Assembly (NCBI RefSeq): GCF_029227915.1
Contig: NC_079886.1
Coordinates: 12,609,501-12,673,500, forward strand
DNA: 64,000 nt
From: Hydractinia symbiolongicarpus
Taxonomy: Eukaryota > Cnidaria > Hydrozoa > Anthoathecata > Hydractiniidae
Direction: 5' to 3'
This document shows, piece by piece, positions 10,231 to 24,500 of this stretch. Positions within the stretch are counted from its first letter, which is position 1, and each line of letters begins with the position of its first letter. The position numbers and the translations under genes were made by a program. Below the pieces are notes generated by a model. That model worked only from the letters and a program-made list of their open reading frames with translations. It did no database searches and was not told the DNA's origin.

Positions 10231-12675
10231 GTCTCATTGCACTACAACGTTCCAAGTGGTTTTCCTCAGCGCTGTGGCCTTAGAACACTCTTAACAACGT
10301 GCACAGTCATATAAAGGTTGTAATATGGCTTTTTGCAGTCTAATAAAAGCCTCACACGTAAATCACGTGGTTCCATCTGCTTGCGCAGGTTACCATTGGA
10401 CTATTCCTTCCAGTCTCAATGCACTACAACGTTCCAAGTCGTTTTCATTAGCGCCGCTGCCTTACAACACTCTTAACTACGTGCACAGTCCTATAAAGGC
10501 TGTAATATGGCCTTTTGCAGTCTAATAAATGCCTTGCACGTAAATCACGTGGTTTCACCTGCCTGTGCAGGTTACCATTGGACTATTCCTTCCAGTCTCA
10601 ACGCACTACAACGTTCCAAGTTGTTTTCCTTAGCGCTGTGGCCTTAGAACTCTCTTAAGTATGTGCACAGTCCTAAAAAGGCCGTAATATGGCTTTTTGC
10701 AGTCTAATAAAGGCTTCACACGTAAATCACGTGGTTTCACCTGCCTGCGCAGGTTACCATTGGACTATTCCTTCCAGTCTCAATGCACTACAACGTTCCA
10801 AGTGGTTTTCCTCAGCGCTGTGGCCTTACAACACTCTTAACTACGTGCACAGTCCTATAAAGGCTGCAATATAGCCTTTTGCAGTCTAATAAAAACCTCG
10901 CACGTCAATCACGCGTTTTCACCTGTCTGCGCAGGTTACCATTGGACTTGTCGTTCCAGTCTCAATGCGCTATCACGTCCCAAGTCGTTTTCCTTAGCGC
11001 CGCTGCCTTACAACACTCTTAACTACGTGCACAGTCCTGTAAAGTCTGTAATATGGCCTTTTGCAGTGTACTAAAGGCCTTGCACGTAAATCACGTAGTT
11101 TCACCTGCCTGCGCATGTTACCATTGGACTTGTCGTTCCAGTCTCAATGCACTACAACGTTCCAAGTGGTTTTCCTCAGCGCTGTGGCCTTAGAACTCTC
11201 TTAACTATGTGCACAGTCCTATAAAGGCCGTAATATGGCTTTTTGCAGTCTAATAAAGGCTTCACACGTAAATCACGTGGTTTCACCTGCCTGCGCAGGT
11301 TACCATTGGACTATTCCTTCCAGTCTCAATGCAATACAACGTTCCAAGTGGTTTTCCTCAGCGCTGTGGCCTTACAACACTCTTAACTACGTGCACAGTC
11401 CTATAAAGGCTGCAATATAGCCTTTTGCAGTCTAATAAAAACCTCGCACGTCAATCACGCGTTTTCACCTGTCTGCGCAGGTTACCATTGGACTATTCCT
11501 TCCAGTCTCATTGCACTACAACGTTCCAAGTGGTTTTCCTCAGCGCTGTGGCCTTAGAACACTCTTAACAACGTGCGCAGTCATATAAAGGTTGTAATAT
11601 GGCTTTTTGCAGTCTAATAAAAGCCTCACACGTAAATCACGTGGTTCCATCTGCTTGCGCAGGTTACCATTGGACTATTCCTTCCAGTCTCAATGCACTA
11701 CAACGTTCCAAGTCGTTTTCATTAGCGCCGCTGCCTTACAACACTCTTAACTACGTGCACAGTCCTATAAAGGCTGCAATATAGCCTTTTGCAGTCTAAT
11801 AAAAACCTCGCACGTCAATCACGCGGTTTCACCTGTCTGCGCAGGATACCATTGGACTATTCCTTCCAGTCTCATTGCACTACAACGTTCCAAGTGGTTT
11901 TCCTCAGCGCTGTGGCCTTAGAACTCTCTTAACTATGTGCACAGTCCTATAAAGGCCGTAATATGGCTTTTTGCAGTCTAATAAAGGCTTCACACGTAAA
12001 TCACGTGGTTTCACCTGCCTGCTCAGGTTACCATTGGACTAGCCGTTCCAGTCTCAATGCGCTCTAACGTCCCAAGTCGTTTTCATTAGCGCCGTTGCCT
12101 GAGAACACTCTTAACTACGTGCACAGTCATATAAAGGCTGTAATATGGCCTTTTGAAGTCTAATATAGGCCTCACACGTAAATCACGTGGTTTCACCTGC
12201 CTGCGCAGGTTACCATTGGACTAGTCCTTCCAGTCTCAATGCGCTACAACGTCCCAAGTCGTTTTCTTTAGCGCCGTTGCCTTACAACACTCTTAACTAC
12301 GTGCACAGTCCTATAAAGACCGTAATATACCTTTTTGCAGTCCAATAAAGTCCGCACACGTAAATCACGGGGTTCCATCTGCCTGCGCAGATTACCATTG
12401 GACTATTCCTGCCAGTCTCAATGCACTACAACGTCCCAAGTCGTTTTCAATAACGCCGTTGCCTTACAACACTCTTAACTACGTGCACAGTCCTATAAAG
12501 ACCGAATATACCTTTTTGCAGTGCAATAAAGTCCGCACACGTAAATCACGTGGTTCCATCTGCCTGCGCAGGTTACCATTGGACTATTCCTGCCAGTCTC
12601 AATGCACTACAACGTCCCAAGTCATTTTCAATAGCGCCATTGCCTTACAACACTCTTAACTACGTGCACAGTCCT
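10231..12675. repeat. 2.4-kb block, second occurrence (offset 3093)
   Basis: This is the partner of 7138-9582. It recurs again through the larger duplications at about 19.14-21.58 kb and 28.85-31.28 kb, so the family of 17-monomer blocks appears at least five times in the first 31 kb. Confidence 0.9.
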
Positions 12676-15600
12676 ATAAAGGCTGCAATATAGCCTTTTG
12701 CAGTCTAATAAAAACCTCGCACGTCAATCACGCGTTTTCACCTGTCTGCGCAGGTTACCATTGGACTTGTCGTTCCAGTCTCAATGCGCTATCACGTCCC
12801 AAGTCGTTTTCCTTAGCGCCGCTGCCTTACAACACTCTTAACTACGTGCACAGTCCTGTAAAGTCTGTAATATGGCCTTTTGCAGTGTAATAAAGGCCTT
12901 GCACGTAAATCACGTAGTTTCACCTGCCTGCGCATGTTACCATTGGACTATTCCTTCCAGTCTCAATGCACTACAACGTTCCAAGTGGTTTTCCTCAGCG
13001 CTGTGGCCTTAGAACTCTCTTAACTATGTGCACACTCCTATAAAGGCCGTAATATGGCTTTTTGCAGTCTAATAAAGGCTTCACACGTAAATCACGTGGT
13101 TTCACCTGCCTGCGCAGGTTACCATTGGACTATTCCTTCCAGTCTCAATGCAATACAACGTTCCAAGTGGTTTTCCTCAGCGCTGTGGCCTTACAACACT
13201 CTTAACTACGTGCACAGTCCTATAAAGGCTGCAATATAGCCTTTTGCAGTCTAATAAAAACCTCGCACGTCAATCACGCGTTTTCACCTGTCTGCGCAGG
13301 TTACCATTGGACTATTCCTTCCAGTCTCATTGCACTACAACGTTCCAAGTGGTTTTCCTCAGCGCTGTGGCCTTAGAACACTCTTAACAACGTGCGCAGT
13401 CATATAAAGGTTGTAATATGGCTTTTTGCAGTCTAATAAAAGCCTCACACGTAAATCACGTGGTTCCATCTGCTTGCGCAGGTTACCATTGGACTATTCC
13501 TTCCAGTCTCAATGCACTACAACGTTCCAAGTCGTTTTCATTAGCGCCGCTGCCTTACAACACTCTTAACTACGTGCACAGTCCTATAAAGGCTGCAATA
13601 TAGCCTTTTGCAGTCTAATAAAAACCTCACACGTCAATCACGCGGTTTCACCTGTCTGCGCAGGATACCATTGGACTATTCCTTCCAGTCTCATTGCACT
13701 ACAACGTTCCAAGTGGTTTTCCTCAGCGCTGTGGCCTTAGAACTCTCTTAACTATGTGCACAGTCCTATAAAGGCCGTAATATGGCTTTTTGCAGTCTAA
13801 TAAAGGCTTCACACGTAAATCACGTGGTTTCACCTGCCTGCTCAGGTTACCATTGGACTAGCCGTTCCAGTCTCAATGCGCTCTAACGTCCCAAGTCGTT
13901 TTCATTAGCGCCGTTGCCTGAGAACACTCTTAACTACGTGCACAGTCATATAAAGGCTGTAATATGGCCTTTTGAAGTCTAATAAAAGCCTCACACGTAA
14001 ATCGCGTGGTTCTATCTGCCTGCGCAGGTTGCCATTGGACTATTCCTTCCAGTCTCATTGCACTACAACGTTCCAAGAGGTTTTCCTCAGCGCTGTGGCC
14101 TTAGAACTCTCTTAACTACGTGCACAGTCCTATAAAGGCTGCAATATGGCCTTTTGCAGTCTAATAAAGGCTTCACACGTAAATCACGTGGTTTCACCTG
14201 CCTGCACAGGTTACCATCGACTAGTCCTTCCAGTCTCAATGCACTACAACGTCCAAAGTCGTTTTCATTGGCGCTGTTGCCTTACAACACTCCTAACTAC
14301 GTCCACAGTCCAATAAAGGGTGTATAGCCATTTGCAGTCTAATATAGGCCTCACACGTAAATCACGTGGTTTCACCTGCCTGCGCAGGTTACCATTGGAC
14401 TAGTCCTTCCAGTCTCAATGCGCTACAACGTCCCAAGTCGTTTTCTTTAGCGCCGTTGCCTTACAACACTCTTAACTACGTGCACAGTCCTATAAAGACC
14501 GTAATATACCTTTTTGCAGTCCAATAAAGTCCGCACACGTAAATCACGGGGTTCCATCTGCCTGCGCAGGTTACCATTGGACTATTCCTGCCAGTCTCAA
14601 TGCACTACAACGTTCCAAGTGGTTTTCCTCAGCGCTGTGGCCTTACAACACTCTTAACTACGTGCACAGTCCTATAAAGACTGAATATACCTTTTTGCAG
14701 TCCAATAAAGTCTGCACACGTAAATCACGTGGTTCCATCTGCCTGCGCAGGTTACCATTGGACTATTCCTGCCAGTCTCAATGCACTACAACGTCCCAAG
14801 TCGTTTTCAATAGCGCCGTTGCCTTACAACACTCTTAACTATGTGCACAGTCCTATAAAGGCTGTAATATGGCTTTTTGCAGTCTAACAAAAGCCTCACA
14901 TGTAAATCTCGTGGTTCCATCTGCCTGCGCAGGTTACCATTGGACTGTTCCTTCTAGTCTCGATGCACCACAACGTTCCAAGTGGTTTTCCTTAGCGCCA
15001 TGGCCTTAGAACACTCTTAACTACGTGCACAGTCCTATAAAGACCGTAATATACCTTTTTGCAGTCCAATAAAGGCCGCACACGTAAATCACGCGGTTTC
15101 AGCTGCCTGCACTGGTTACCATTGGACTTGTCGTTCCAGTCTCAATGCGCTACCACGTCCCAAGTCGTTTTCATTAGCGCCGCTGCCCTACAACACTCTT
15201 AACTACGTGCACAGTCCTATAAAGGCTGCAATATAGCCTTTTGCAGTCTAATAAAAACCTCACACGTCAATCACGCGTTTTCACCTGTCTGCGCAGGTCA
15301 CCATTGGACTATTCCTTCCAGTCTCATTGCACTACAACGTTCCAAGTGGTTTTCCTCAGCGCTGTGGCCTTAGAACACTCTTAACAACGTGCACAGTCAT
15401 ATAAAGGTTGTAATATGGCTTTTTGCAGTCTAATAAAAGCCTCACACGTAAATCACGTGGTTCCATCTGCCTGCGCAGGTTACCATTGGACTATTCCTGC
15501 CAGTCTCAATGCACTACAACGTCCCAAGTCGTTTTCAATAGCGCCGTTGCCTTACAACACTCTTAACTATGTGCACAGTCCTATAAAGGCTGTAATATGG

Positions 15601-18600
15601 CTTTTTGCAGTCTAACAAAAGCCTCACATGTAAATCTCGTGGTTCCATCTGCCTGCGCAGGTTACCATTGGACTGTTCCTTCTAGTCTCGATGCACCACA
15701 ACGTTCCAAGTGGTTTTCCTTAGCGCCATGGCCTTAGAACACTCTTAACTACGTGCACAGTCCTATAAAGACCGTAATATACCTTTTTGCAGTCCAATAA
15801 AGGCCGCACACGTAAATCACGCGGTTTCAGCTGCCTGCACTGGTTACCATTGGACTTGTCGTTCCAGTCTCAATGCGCTACCACGTCCCAAGTCGTTTTC
15901 ATTAGCGCCGCTGCCCTACAACACTCTTAACTACGTGCACAGTCCTATAAAGGCTGCAATATAGCCTTTTGCAGTCTAATAAAAACCTCACACGTCAATC
16001 ACGCGTTTTCACCTGTCTGCGCAGGTCACCATTGGACTATTCCTTCCAGTCTCATTGCACTACAACGTTCCAAGTGGTTTTCCTCAGCGCTGTGGCCTTA
16101 GAACACTCTTAACAACGTGCACAGTCATATAAAGGTTGTAATATGGCTTTTTGCAGTCTAATAAAAGCCTCACACGTAAATCACGTGGTTCCATCTGCTT
16201 GCGCAGGTTACCATTGGACTATTCCTTCCAGTCTCAATGCACTACAACGTTCCAAGTCGTTTTCATTAGCGCCGCTGCCTTACAACACTCTTAACTACGT
16301 GCACAGTCCTATAAAGGCTGTAATATGGCCTTTTGCAGTCTAATAAATGCCTTGCACGTAAATCACGTGGTTTCACCTGCCTGCGCAGGTTACCATTGGA
16401 CTATTCCTTCCAGTCTCAACGCACTACAACGTTCCAAGTTGTTTTCCTTAGCGCTGTGGCCTTAGAACTCTCTTAAGTATGTGCACAGTCCTATAAAGGC
16501 CGTAATATGGCTTTTTGCAGTCTAATAAAGGCTTCACACGTAAATCACGTGGTTTCACCTGCCTGCGCAGGTTACCATTGGACTATTCCTTCCAGTCTCA
16601 ATGCACTACAACGTTCCAAGTGGTTTACCTCAGCGCTGTGGCCTTACAACACTCTTAACTACGTGCACAGTCCTATAAAGGCTGCAATATAGCCTTTTGC
16701 AGTCTAATAAAAACCTCGCACGTCAATCACGCGTTTTCACCTGTCTGCGCAGGTTACCATTGGACTTGTCGTTCCAGTCTCAATGCGCTATCACGTCCCA
16801 AGTCGTTTTCCTTAGCGCCGCTGCCTTACAACACTCTTAACTACGTGCACAGTCCTGTAAAGTCTGTAATATGGCCTTTTGCAGTGTACTAAAGGCCTTG
16901 CACGTAAATCACGTAGTTTCACCTGCCTGCGCATGTTACCATTGGACTATTCCTTCCAGTCTCAATGCACTACAACGTTCCAAGTGGTTTTCCTCAGCGC
17001 TGTGGCCTTAGAACTCTCTTAACTATGTGCACAGTCCTATAAAGGCCGTAATATGGCTTTTTGCAGTCTAATAAAGGCTTCACACGTAAATCACGTGGTT
17101 TCACCTGCCTGCGCAGGTTACCATTGGACTATTCCTTCCAGTCTCAATGCAATACAACGTTCCAAGTGGTTTTCCTCAGCGCTGTGGCCTTACAACACTC
17201 TTAACTACGTGCACAGTCCTATAAAGGCTGCAATATAGCCTTTTGCAGTCTAATAAAAACCTCGCACGTCAATCACGCGTTTTCACCTGTCTGCGCAGGT
17301 TACCATTGGACTATTCCTTCCAGTCTCATTGCACTACAACGTTCCAAGTGGTTTTCCTCAGCGCTGTGGCCTTAGAACACTCTTAACAACGTGCGCAGTC
17401 ATATAAAGGTTGTAATATGGCTTTTTGCAGTCTAATAAAAGCCTCACACGTAAATCACGTGGTTCCATCTGCTTGCGCAGGTTACCATTGGACTATTCCT
17501 TCCAGTCTCAATGCACTACAACGTTCCAAGTCGTTTTCATTAGCGCCGCTGCCTTACAACACTCTTAACTACGTGCACAGTCCTATAAAGGCTGCAATAT
17601 AGCCTTTTGCAGTCTAATAAAAACCTCGCACGTCAATCACGCGGTTTCACCTGTCTGCGCAGGATACCATTGGACTATTCCTTCCAGTCTCATTGCACTA
17701 CAACGTTCCAAGTGGTTTTCCTCAGCGCTGTGGCCTTAGAACTCTCCTAACTATGTGCACAGTCCTATAAAGGCCGTAATATGGCTTTTTGCAGTCTAAT
17801 AAAGGCTTCACACGTAAATCACGTGGTTTCACCTGCCTGCTCAGGTTACCATTGGACTAGCCGTTCCAGTCTCAATGCGCTCTAACGTCCCAAGTCGTTT
17901 TCATTAGCGCCGTTGCCTGAGAACACTCTTAACTACGTGCACAGTCATATAAAGGCTGTAATATGGCCTTTTGAAGTCTAATATAGGCCTCACACGTAAA
18001 TCACGTGGTTTCACCTGCCTGCGCAGGTTACCATTGGACTAGTCCTTCCAGTCTCAATGCGCTACAACGTCCCAAGTCGTTTTCTTCAGCGCCGTTGCCT
18101 TACAACACTCTTAACTACGTGCACAGTCCTATAAAGACCGTAATATACCTTTTTGCAGTCCAATAAAGTCCGCACACGTAAATCACGGGGTTCCATCTGC
18201 CTGCGCAGATTACCATTGGACTATTCCTGCCAGTCTCAATGCACTACAACGTCCCAAGTCGTTTTCAATAACGCCGTTGCCTTACAACACTCTTAACTAC
18301 GTGCACAGTCCTATAAAGACCGAATATACCTTTTTGCAGTGCAATAAAGTCCGCACACGTAAATCACGTGGTTCCATCTGCCTGCGCAGGTTACCATTGG
18401 ACTATTCCTGCCAGTCTCAATGCACTACAACGTCCCAAGTCATTTTCAATAGCGCCATTGCCTTACAACACTCTTAACTACGTGCACAGTCCTATAAAGA
18501 CCGTAATATACCTTTTTGCAGTCCAATAAAGGCCGCACACGTAAATCACGCGGTTTCAGCTGCCTGCACTGGTTACCATTGGACTTGTCGTTCCAGTCTC

Positions 18601-21571
18601 AATGCGCTATCACGTCCCAAGTCGTTTTCATTAGCGCCGCTGCCTTACAACACTCTTAACTACGTGCACAGTCCTATAAAGGCTGCAATATGGCCTTTTG
18701 CAGTCTAATAAAAACTTCGCACATCAATCACGCGGTTTCACCTGTCTGCGCAGGTTACCATTGGACTAGTCCTTCCATTCTCAATGCGCTACAACGTCCC
18801 AAGTCGTTTTTATTAGCGCCGCTGCCTTACAACACTCTTAACTGCGTGCACAGTCCTATAAAGGCTGTAATATGGCCTTTTGCAGTCTAATAAAGGCCTT
18901 GCACGTAAATCACGTGGTTTCACCTGCCTGCGCAGGTTATCATTGGACTATTCCTTCCAGTCTCAATGCACTACAACGTTCCAAGTGGTTTTCTTCAGCG
19001 CTGTGGCCTTAGAACTCTCTTAACTATGTGCACAGTCCAATAAAGGCCGTAATATGGCTTTTTGCAGTCTAATAAAAGCCTTACACGTAAATCGCGTGGT
19101 TCCATCTGCCTGCGCAGGTTACCATTGGACTATATCTTCCAGTCTCATTGCACTACAACGTTCCAAGTGGTTTTCCTCAGCGCTGTGGCCTTAGAACACT
19201 CTTAACAACGTGCACAGTCATATAAAGGTTGTAATATGGCTTTTTGCAGTCTAATAAAAGCCTCACACGTAAATCACGTGGTTCCATCTGCTTGCGCAGG
19301 TTACCATTGGACTATTCCTTCCAGTCTCAATGCACTACAACGTTCCAAGTCGTTTTCATTAGCGCCGCTGCCTTACAACACTCTTAACTACGTGCACAGT
19401 CCTATAAAGGCTGTAATATGGCCTTTTGCAGTCTAATAAATGCCTTGCACGTAAATCACGTGGTTTCACCTGCCTGTGCAGGTTACCATTGGACTATTCC
19501 TTCCAGTCTCAACGCACTACAACGTTCCAAGTTGTTTTCCTTAGCGCTGTGGCCTTAGAACTCTCTTAAGTATGTGCACAGTCCTAAAAAGGCCGTAATA
19601 TGGCTTTTTGCAGTCTAATAAAGGCTTCACACGTAAATCACGTGGTTTCACCTGCCTGCGCAGGTTACCATTGGACTATTCCTTCCAGTCTCAATGCACT
19701 ACAACGTTCCAAGTGGTTTTCCTCAGCGCTGTGGCCTTACAACACTCTTAACTACGTGCACAGTCCTATAAAGGCTGCAATATAGCCTTTTGCAGTCTAA
19801 TAAAAACCTCGCACGTCAATCACGCGTTTTCACCTGTCTGCGCAGGTTACCATTGGACTTGTCGTTCCAGTCTCAATGCGCTATCACGTCCCAAGTCGTT
19901 TTCCTTAGCGCCGCTGCCTTACAACACTCTTAACTACGTGCACAGTCCTGTAAAGTCTGTAATATGGCCTTTTGCAGTGTACTAAAGGCCTTGCACGTAA
20001 ATCACGTAGTTTCACCTGCCTGCGCATGTTACCATTGGACTTGTCGTTCCAGTCTCAATGCACTACAACGTTCCAAGTGGTTTTCCTCAGCGCTGTGGCC
20101 TTAGAACTCTCTTAACTATGTGCACAGTCCTATAAAGGCCGTAATATGGCTTTTTGCAGTCTAATAAAGGCTTCACACGTAAATCACGTGGTTTCACCTG
20201 CCTGCGCAGGTTACCATTGGACTATTCCTTCCAGTCTCAATGCAATACAACGTTCCAAGTGGTTTTCCTCAGCGCTGTGGCCTTACAACACTCTTAACTA
20301 CGTGCACAGTCCTATAAAGGCTGCAATATAGCCTTTTGCAGTCTAATAAAAACCTCGCACGTCAATCACGCGTTTTCACCTGTCTGCGCAGGTTACCATT
20401 GGACTATTCCTTCCAGTCTCATTGCACTACAACGTTCCAAGTGGTTTTCCTCAGCGCTGTGGCCTTAGAACACTCTTAACAACGTGCGCAGTCATATAAA
20501 GGTTGTAATATGGCTTTTTGCAGTCTAATAAAAGCCTCACACGTAAATCACGTGGTTCCATCTGCTTGCGCAGGTTACCATTGGACTATTCCTTCCAGTC
20601 TCAATGCACTAAAACGTTCCAAGTCGTTTTCATTAGCGCCGCTGCCTTACAACACTCTTAACTACGTGCACAGTCCTATAAAGGCTGCAATATAGCCTTT
20701 TGCAGTCTAATAAAAACCTCGCACGTCAATCACGCGGTTTCACCTGTCTGCGCAGGATACCATTGGACTATTCCTTCCAGTCTCATTGCACTACAACGTT
20801 CCAAGTGGTTTTCCTCAGCGCTGTGGCCTTAGAACTCTCTTAACTATGTGCACAGTCCTATAAAGGCCGTAATATGGCTTTTTGCAGTCTAATAAAGGCT
20901 TCACACGTAAATCACGTGGTTTCACCTGCCTGCTCAGGTTACCATTGGACTAGCCGTTCCAGTCTCAATGCGCTCTAACGTCCCAAGTCGTTTTCATTAG
21001 CGCCGTTGCCTGAGAACACTCTTAACTACGTGCACAGTCATATAAAGGCTGTAATATGGCCTTTTGAAGTCTAATATAGGCCTCACACGTAAATCACGTG
21101 GTTTCACCTGCCTGCGCAGGTTACCATTGGACTAGTCCTTCCAGTCTCAATGCGCTACAACGTCCCAAGTCGTTTTCTTTAGCGCCGTTGCCTTACAACA
21201 CTCTTAACTACGTGCACAGTCCTATAAAGACCGTAATATACCTTTTTGCAGTCCAATAAAGTCCGCACACGTAAATCACGGGGTTCCATCTGCCTGCGCA
21301 GATTACCATTGGACTATTCCTGCCAGTCTCAATGCACTACAACGTCCCAAGTCGTTTTCAATAACGCCGTTGCCTTACAACACTCTTAACTACGTGCACA
21401 GTCCTATAAAGACCGAATATACCTTTTTGCAGTGCAATAAAGTCCGCACACGTAAATCACGTGGTTCCATCTGCCTGCGCAGGTTACCATTGGACTATTC
21501 CTGCCAGTCTCAATGCACTACAACGTCCCAAGTCATTTTCAATAGCGCCATTGCCTTACAACACTCTTAAC
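12661..21571. repeat. 8911-bp higher-order repeat, copy 2
   Basis: This is the direct tandem partner of 3750-12660. The junction at about 12660 lies in TCTTAACTACGTGCACAG and keeps the monomer register. After 21571 the sequence does not continue into a third full copy. It goes on as the monomers after 9570/18480 do (AAAGACCGTAATATAC and then a CAGCTGCCTGCACTGG monomer). Confidence 0.95.
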
Positions 21572-24500
21572 TACGTGCACAGTCCTATAAAGACCGTAAT
21601 ATACTTTTTTGCAGTCCAATAAAGGCCGCACACGTAAATCACGCGGTTTCAGCTGCCTGCACTGGTTACCATTGGACTTGTCGTTCCAGTCTCAATGCGC
21701 TATCACGTCCCAAGTCGTTTTCATTAGCGCCGCTGCCTTACAACACTCTTAACTACGTGCACAGTCCTATAAAGGCTGCAATATGGCCTTTTGCAGTCTA
21801 ATAAAATTTTCGCACATCAATCACGCGGTTTCACCTGTCTGCGCAGGTTACCATTGGACTAGTCCTTCCATTCTCAATGCGCTACAACGTCCCAAGTCGT
21901 TTTTATTAGCGCCGCTGCCTTACAACACTCTTAACTGCGTGCACAGTCCTATAAAGGCTGTAATATGGCCTTTTGCAGTCTAATAAAGGCCTTGCACGTA
22001 AATCACGTGGTTTCACCTGCCTGCGCAGGTTACCATTGGACTATTCCTTCCAGTCTCAATGCACTACAACGTTCCAAGTGGTTTTCTTCAGCGCTGTGGC
22101 CTTAGAACTCTCTTAACTATGTGCACAGTCCAATAAAGGCCGTAATATGGCCTTTTGCAGTCTAATAAAGGCTTCACACGTAAATCACGTGGTTTCACCT
22201 GCCTGCGCAGGTTACCATTGACTAGTCCTTTCAGTCTCAATGCGCTACTACGTCCCAAGTCGTTTTCATTAGCGCTGTTCCCTTAGAACACTCTTAACAA
22301 CGTGCACAGTCATATAAAGGTTGTAATATGGCTTTTTGCAGTCTAATAAAAGCCTTACACGTAAATCGCGTGGTTCCATCTGCCTGCGCAGGTTACCATT
22401 GGACTATATCTTCCAGTCTCATTGCACTACAACGTTCCAAGAGGTTTTCCTCAGCGCTGTGGCCTTAGAACTCTCTTAACTATGTGCACAGTCCTATAAA
22501 GGCCGTAATATGGCCATTTGCAGTCTAATAAAGGCTTCACACGTAAATCACGTGGTTTCACCTGCCTGCGCAGGTTACCATTGACTAGTCCTTCCAGTCT
22601 CAATGCGCTACAACGTCCAAGGTCGTTTTCATTAGCGCTGTTGCCTTACAACACTCCTAACTACGTGCACAGTCCAATAAAGGGTGTATAGCCTTTTGCA
22701 GTCTAATAAAGGCCTCACACGTAAATCACGTGGTTTCACCTGCCTGCGCAGGTTACCATTGGACTAGACCTTCCAGTCTCAATGCGCTAAAACGTCCCAA
22801 GTCGTTTTTATTAGCGCTGTTGCCTTACAACACTCTTAACTACGTGCACAGTCCAATAAAGGGTGTATAGCCATTTGCAGTCTAATAAAGGCCTCACACG
22901 TAAATCACGTGGTTTCACCTGCCTGCGCAGGTTACCATTGGACTATTCCTGCCAGTCTCATTGCACTACAACGTTCCAAAATGTTTTTCTCAGCGCTGTC
23001 GCCTTAGAACTCTCTTAACTATGTGCACAGTCCTATAAAGGCCGTATTATGGCCTTTTGCAGTCTAATAAAGGCTTCACACGTAAATCACGTGGTTTCAC
23101 CTGCCTGCGCAGGTTACCATTGACTAGTCCTTCCAATCTCAATGCGCTACAACGTCCAAAGTCGTTTTTATTAGCGCTGTTGCCTTACAACACTCCTAAC
23201 TACGTGCACAGTCCAATAAAGGGTGTATAGCCATTTGCAGTCTAATAAAGGCCTCACACGTAAATCACGTGGTTTCACCTGCCTGCGCAGGTTACCATTG
23301 GACTATTCCTGCCAGTCTCAATGCACTACAACGTTCCAAGTGGTTTTCCTCAGCGCTGTGGCCTTACAACACTCTTAACTACGTGCACAGTCCTATAAAG
23401 GCTGTAATATGGCCTTTTGCAGTCTAATAAAAGCCTCACACGTAAATCGCGTGGTTCCATCTGCCTGCACAGGTTACCATTGGACTATTCCTTCCAGTCT
23501 CATTGCACTACAACGTTCCAAGTGGTTTTCCTCAGCGCTGTCGCCTTAGAACTCTCTTAACTATGTGCACAGTCCAATAAAGGCGTAATATGGCCTTTTG
23601 CAGTCTAATAAAGGCTTCACACGTAAATCACGTGGTTCCATCTGCCTGCGCAGGTTACCATTGGACTATTCCTTCCAGTCTCAATGCACTACAACGTTCC
23701 AAGTGGTTTTCCTCAGCGCTGTGGCCTTAAAACTCTCTTAACTATGTGCACAGTCCTATAAAAGCTGTAATATGGCTTTTTGCAGTCTAATAAAGGCTTC
23801 ACACGTAAATCACGTGGTTTCACCTGCCTGCGCAGGTTACCATTGGACTAGTCCTTCCAGTCTCAATGCGCTACAACGTCCCAAGTCGTTTTCATTAGCG
23901 CCGTTGCCTTACAACACTCTTAACTACGTGCACAGTCCTATAAAGACCGAATATACCTTTTTGCAGTCCAATAAAGTCCGCACACGTAAATCACGTGGTT
24001 CCATCTGCCTGCGCAGGTTACCATTGGACTATTCCCGCCAGTCTCAATGCACTACAACGTCCAAAGTCGTTTTCATTAGCGCCATTGCCTTAAAACACTC
24101 TTAAGTACGTGCACAGTCCTATAAAGGCTGCAATATGGCCTTTTGCAGTCTAATAAAAACTTCGCACATCAATCACGCGGTTTCACCTGTCTGCGCAGGT
24201 TACCATTGGACTAGTCCTTCCATTCTCAATGCGCTACAACGTCCCAAGTCGTTTTTATTAGCGCCGCTGCCTTACAACACTCCTAACTGCGTGCACAGTC
24301 CTATAAAGGCTGTAATATGGCCTTTTGCAGTCTAATAAAGGCCTTGCACGTAAATCACGTGGTTTCACCTGCCTGCGCAAGTTACCATTGGACTATTCCT
24401 TCCAGTCTCAATGCACTACAACGTTCCAAGTGGTTTTCCTCAACGCTGTGGCCTTACAACTCTCTTAACTATGTGCACAGTCCAATAAAGGCCGTAATAT

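Larger units (their letters stand above)
3750..12660. repeat. 8911-bp higher-order repeat, copy 1 (49 monomers)
   Basis: This segment is repeated directly downstream at a constant offset of 8911 bp (49 x 182 less 7). Corresponding landmarks are 4143/13054, 6504/15415, 7596/16507, 9366/18277 and 12459/21370. Even one-off variants are shared, such as GTGTACTAAAGG (about 7974/16885) and ACTCTCCTAAC (about 8831/17742). By eye I found only a few substitutions: 4265 A to C, 4732 T to C, 9034 C to T and 11701 C to A, relative to copy 2. A very recent duplication, or an assembly duplication, is implied. Confidence 0.95.

Noticed and set aside
23772-24104. Longer frames of 96-115 codons (e.g. 23772-24104, 38935-39267, 57694-58026, 62994-63341)
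   Set aside because: They arise where a 1-bp shorter monomer end (AAAGACCGAATAT) or the 63241 patch lets one open phase run into another. Two phases of the monomer happen to be stop-free. No family, domain or start context supports a gene.
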